Below are positions 5,716 to 6,365 of a stretch of 6,365 bases of DNA, one piece after another. The position numbers and the translations under genes were made by a program. The DNA lies in assembly GCA_030149625.1 (NCBI GenBank), contig JASLHP010000268.1:1-6365 (forward strand), given 5' to 3'. Within the stretch, counting starts at the first letter, position 1. Each line of letters begins with the position of its first letter. Origin of the DNA: Solirubrobacteraceae bacterium (lineage in GTDB: Bacteria > Actinomycetota > Thermoleophilia > Solirubrobacterales > Solirubrobacteraceae). The notes under the pieces were generated by a model. That model saw nothing but the letters and a program-made list of their open reading frames with translations. It was not told the DNA's origin and did not search any database.

Positions 5716-6125
5716 TGCTCGCTCCCTTGTCGTGGTTGGTGCGTGCTCTGTCGTCGGCCGCGCTCGTGCGGCTCCTGCTGGCGCGAGCGCTGCTCGCGCG
5801 CGAGGTACTCGCCGAGCTGGTCGAGGCTCTGCTCCCAGAACGTGCGCCGCTCGGCGATCCAACGCTCGGCGGCGCGCAGGGCGATCGGCTCGACGGTGCA
5901 CGTGCGCACGCGCCCAAGCTTCCGCGAGCGCACCAGCCCGCTGTGCTCGAGCACGTGCAGGTGCTGGACGACCGCGGGCAGCGACATCGCGAGCGGGCGT
6001 GCGAGCTCGCTGACCGACGCGGGCCCACGCGTGAGACGGTCCACCATCGCCCGCCGGCTCGGGTCGGCGAGCGCGTGGAAGACGAGGTCGATATCGCCGC
6101 TGGCTTTCTCATGTTGCTTAAGCAT
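5712..6125 (-). CDS. ArsR/SmtB-family winged-helix repressor
   Basis: The protein has 137 residues. The winged helix begins with FHALADPSRRAMVDRL (16-31), the HTH is SVSELARPLAMSLPAVVQHLHVLEHSGLV (37-65), and the wing is KLGRVRTCTVEP (69-80). Its only cysteine is Cys76 and the metal-binding ELCVCDL motif of ArsR proper is missing, so it is not a metal sensor of the classic type. It belongs to the subgroup found beside AHSA1 genes. The C-terminal part (108-137) is a charged Gln/Arg-rich tail, probably disordered. There is no Shine-Dalgarno site before the ATG at 6125, and a perfect inverted repeat overlaps that codon, which fits autorepression and a short or leaderless mRNA. It is the first gene of a three-gene operon with AHSA1 and the exporter, and is divergent from the gene at 6197. 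Confidence 0.92.
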   Translation of the reverse strand: MLKQHEKASGDIDLVFHALADPSRRAMVDRLTRGPASVSELARPLAMSLPAVVQHLHVLEHSGLVRSRKLGRVRTCTVEPIALRAAERWIAERRTFWEQSLDQLGEYLAREQRSRQQEPHERGRRQSTHQPRQGSEQ

Positions 6126-6133
6126 TGACTTAA
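6118..6133. promoter_or_regulatory. Inverted repeat over the arsR start codon, candidate ArsR operator
   Basis: TTAAG (6118-6122) and CTTAA (6129-6133) are exact inverted copies around 6 bases that include the arsR start codon. It is an AT-rich island in GC-rich DNA. ArsR-family operators are often imperfect palindromes at or near the promoter, so autoregulation is likely but inferred. On the minus strand AATAGT (6138-6133) could serve as a -10 beside it, without a good -35. Confidence 0.55.
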
Positions 6134-6196
6134 CTATTGCACATGCGCCGCCGGAGGAGCCGGAACGCTGTCGCGAAGCTCGCTAGCCTCGCGTCT

Positions 6197-6365
6197 GTGT
6201 CCGACCCCGCTCCAGGACTACTCGGTCGCATCCCGGCGCGTGCGAGCAAGCCTCCGAGCGAGCGCGAATGGGAACGCGCGCCCGTGCTCGAGCCGCGTCC
6301 GTCGCCGCGCGTCCCGGAGCTGGTGAGCGACGGCGCGGCGCTCGCGTTTCCCCCGGACTTGCTCG
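6197..6365 (+). CDS. Start of an unidentified protein, 3' end outside the window
   Basis: From the GTG at 6197, 56 codons stay open to the right edge. The protein begins MSDPAPGLLGRIPARASKPP and continues with a Pro/Arg/Glu-rich stretch, then LVSDGAALAFPPDLL, which looks like the beginning of a folded part. There is no signal peptide and no transmembrane segment in this portion. Codons mostly end in G or C as in the neighbouring genes. No good Shine-Dalgarno site precedes the GTG and no ATG lies in this frame nearby, so the start is tentative. It is divergent from arsR with a 71-base gap and could share its control region. I do not recognise the family from this much. Confidence 0.5.
   Translation, partial: MSDPAPGLLGRIPARASKPPSEREWERAPVLEPRPSPRVPELVSDGAALAFPPDLL

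Noticed and set aside
5231..6112. N-terminal extension of the exporter frame and a plus-strand frame (5290-6186) across the arsR/AHSA1 genes
   Set aside because: Both are Arg/Ala/His-rich shadows of the AHSA1 and ArsR genes. The exporter start is fixed by the GTGA overlap, the SD site and the first helix.
6153..6159. GGAGGAG on the plus strand as a ribosome binding site for the right-edge gene
   Set aside because: It lies 37 bases before the GTG at 6197, and no start codon at proper spacing opens a lasting frame.

Overview
The window is very G+C-rich DNA with G/C-ending codons, several GTG starts, clear Shine-Dalgarno sites before some genes and none before others. This, with protein styles such as the WHG-type TetR, the DHA2 exporter and the ArsR/AHSA1 pair, points to a soil-type actinobacterium. 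Thermoleophilia/Solirubrobacterales is my guess from overall style, not a demonstrated placement. No RNA genes, insertion sequences, CRISPR arrays or origins were seen. There is no gap longer than 300 bases without a gene.

Layout, left to right. (1) A secreted protein of unknown function runs off the left edge on the minus strand. It follows, and probably overlaps, a dienelactone hydrolase-family gene (342-1022, minus). (2) Divergent from that hydrolase is a zinc-free MDR-type NADP-dependent oxidoreductase (1109-2110, plus). (3) It converges, over a small GC-rich hairpin, on a retinol-dehydrogenase-like short-chain dehydrogenase (2146-3042, minus). (4) The SDR is divergent from a TetR regulator (3109-3771, plus) across a 66-base AT-rich spacer full of nested repeats. 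The spacer holds a near-consensus promoter that would give the SDR a leaderless mRNA. (5) tetR converges, with a 4-base gap, on a minus-strand operon. Read in the direction of transcription, this operon is an ArsR repressor (6125-5712), an AHSA1/SRPBCC protein (5715-5227) and a 14-TM DHA2 exporter (5230-3776). Both junctions are 4-base GTGA stop/start overlaps, and a perfect inverted repeat covers the arsR start codon. (6) A divergent plus-strand gene of unknown function begins at 6197 and runs off the right edge.

How they may work together: two local regulatory circuits stand out. TetR probably controls itself and the SDR through the shared spacer. The ArsR protein probably controls its own operon, in which a small ligand-binding-fold protein is coupled to an efflux pump. 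The neighbouring hydrolase and two NAD(P)-dependent oxidoreductases fit a general carbonyl, lactone or xenobiotic detoxification neighbourhood, but no pathway or substrate can be read from the sequence. I see no clearly new biological system. The most unusual stretches are the SDR/tetR control region and the tightly coupled ArsR-AHSA1-exporter operon.
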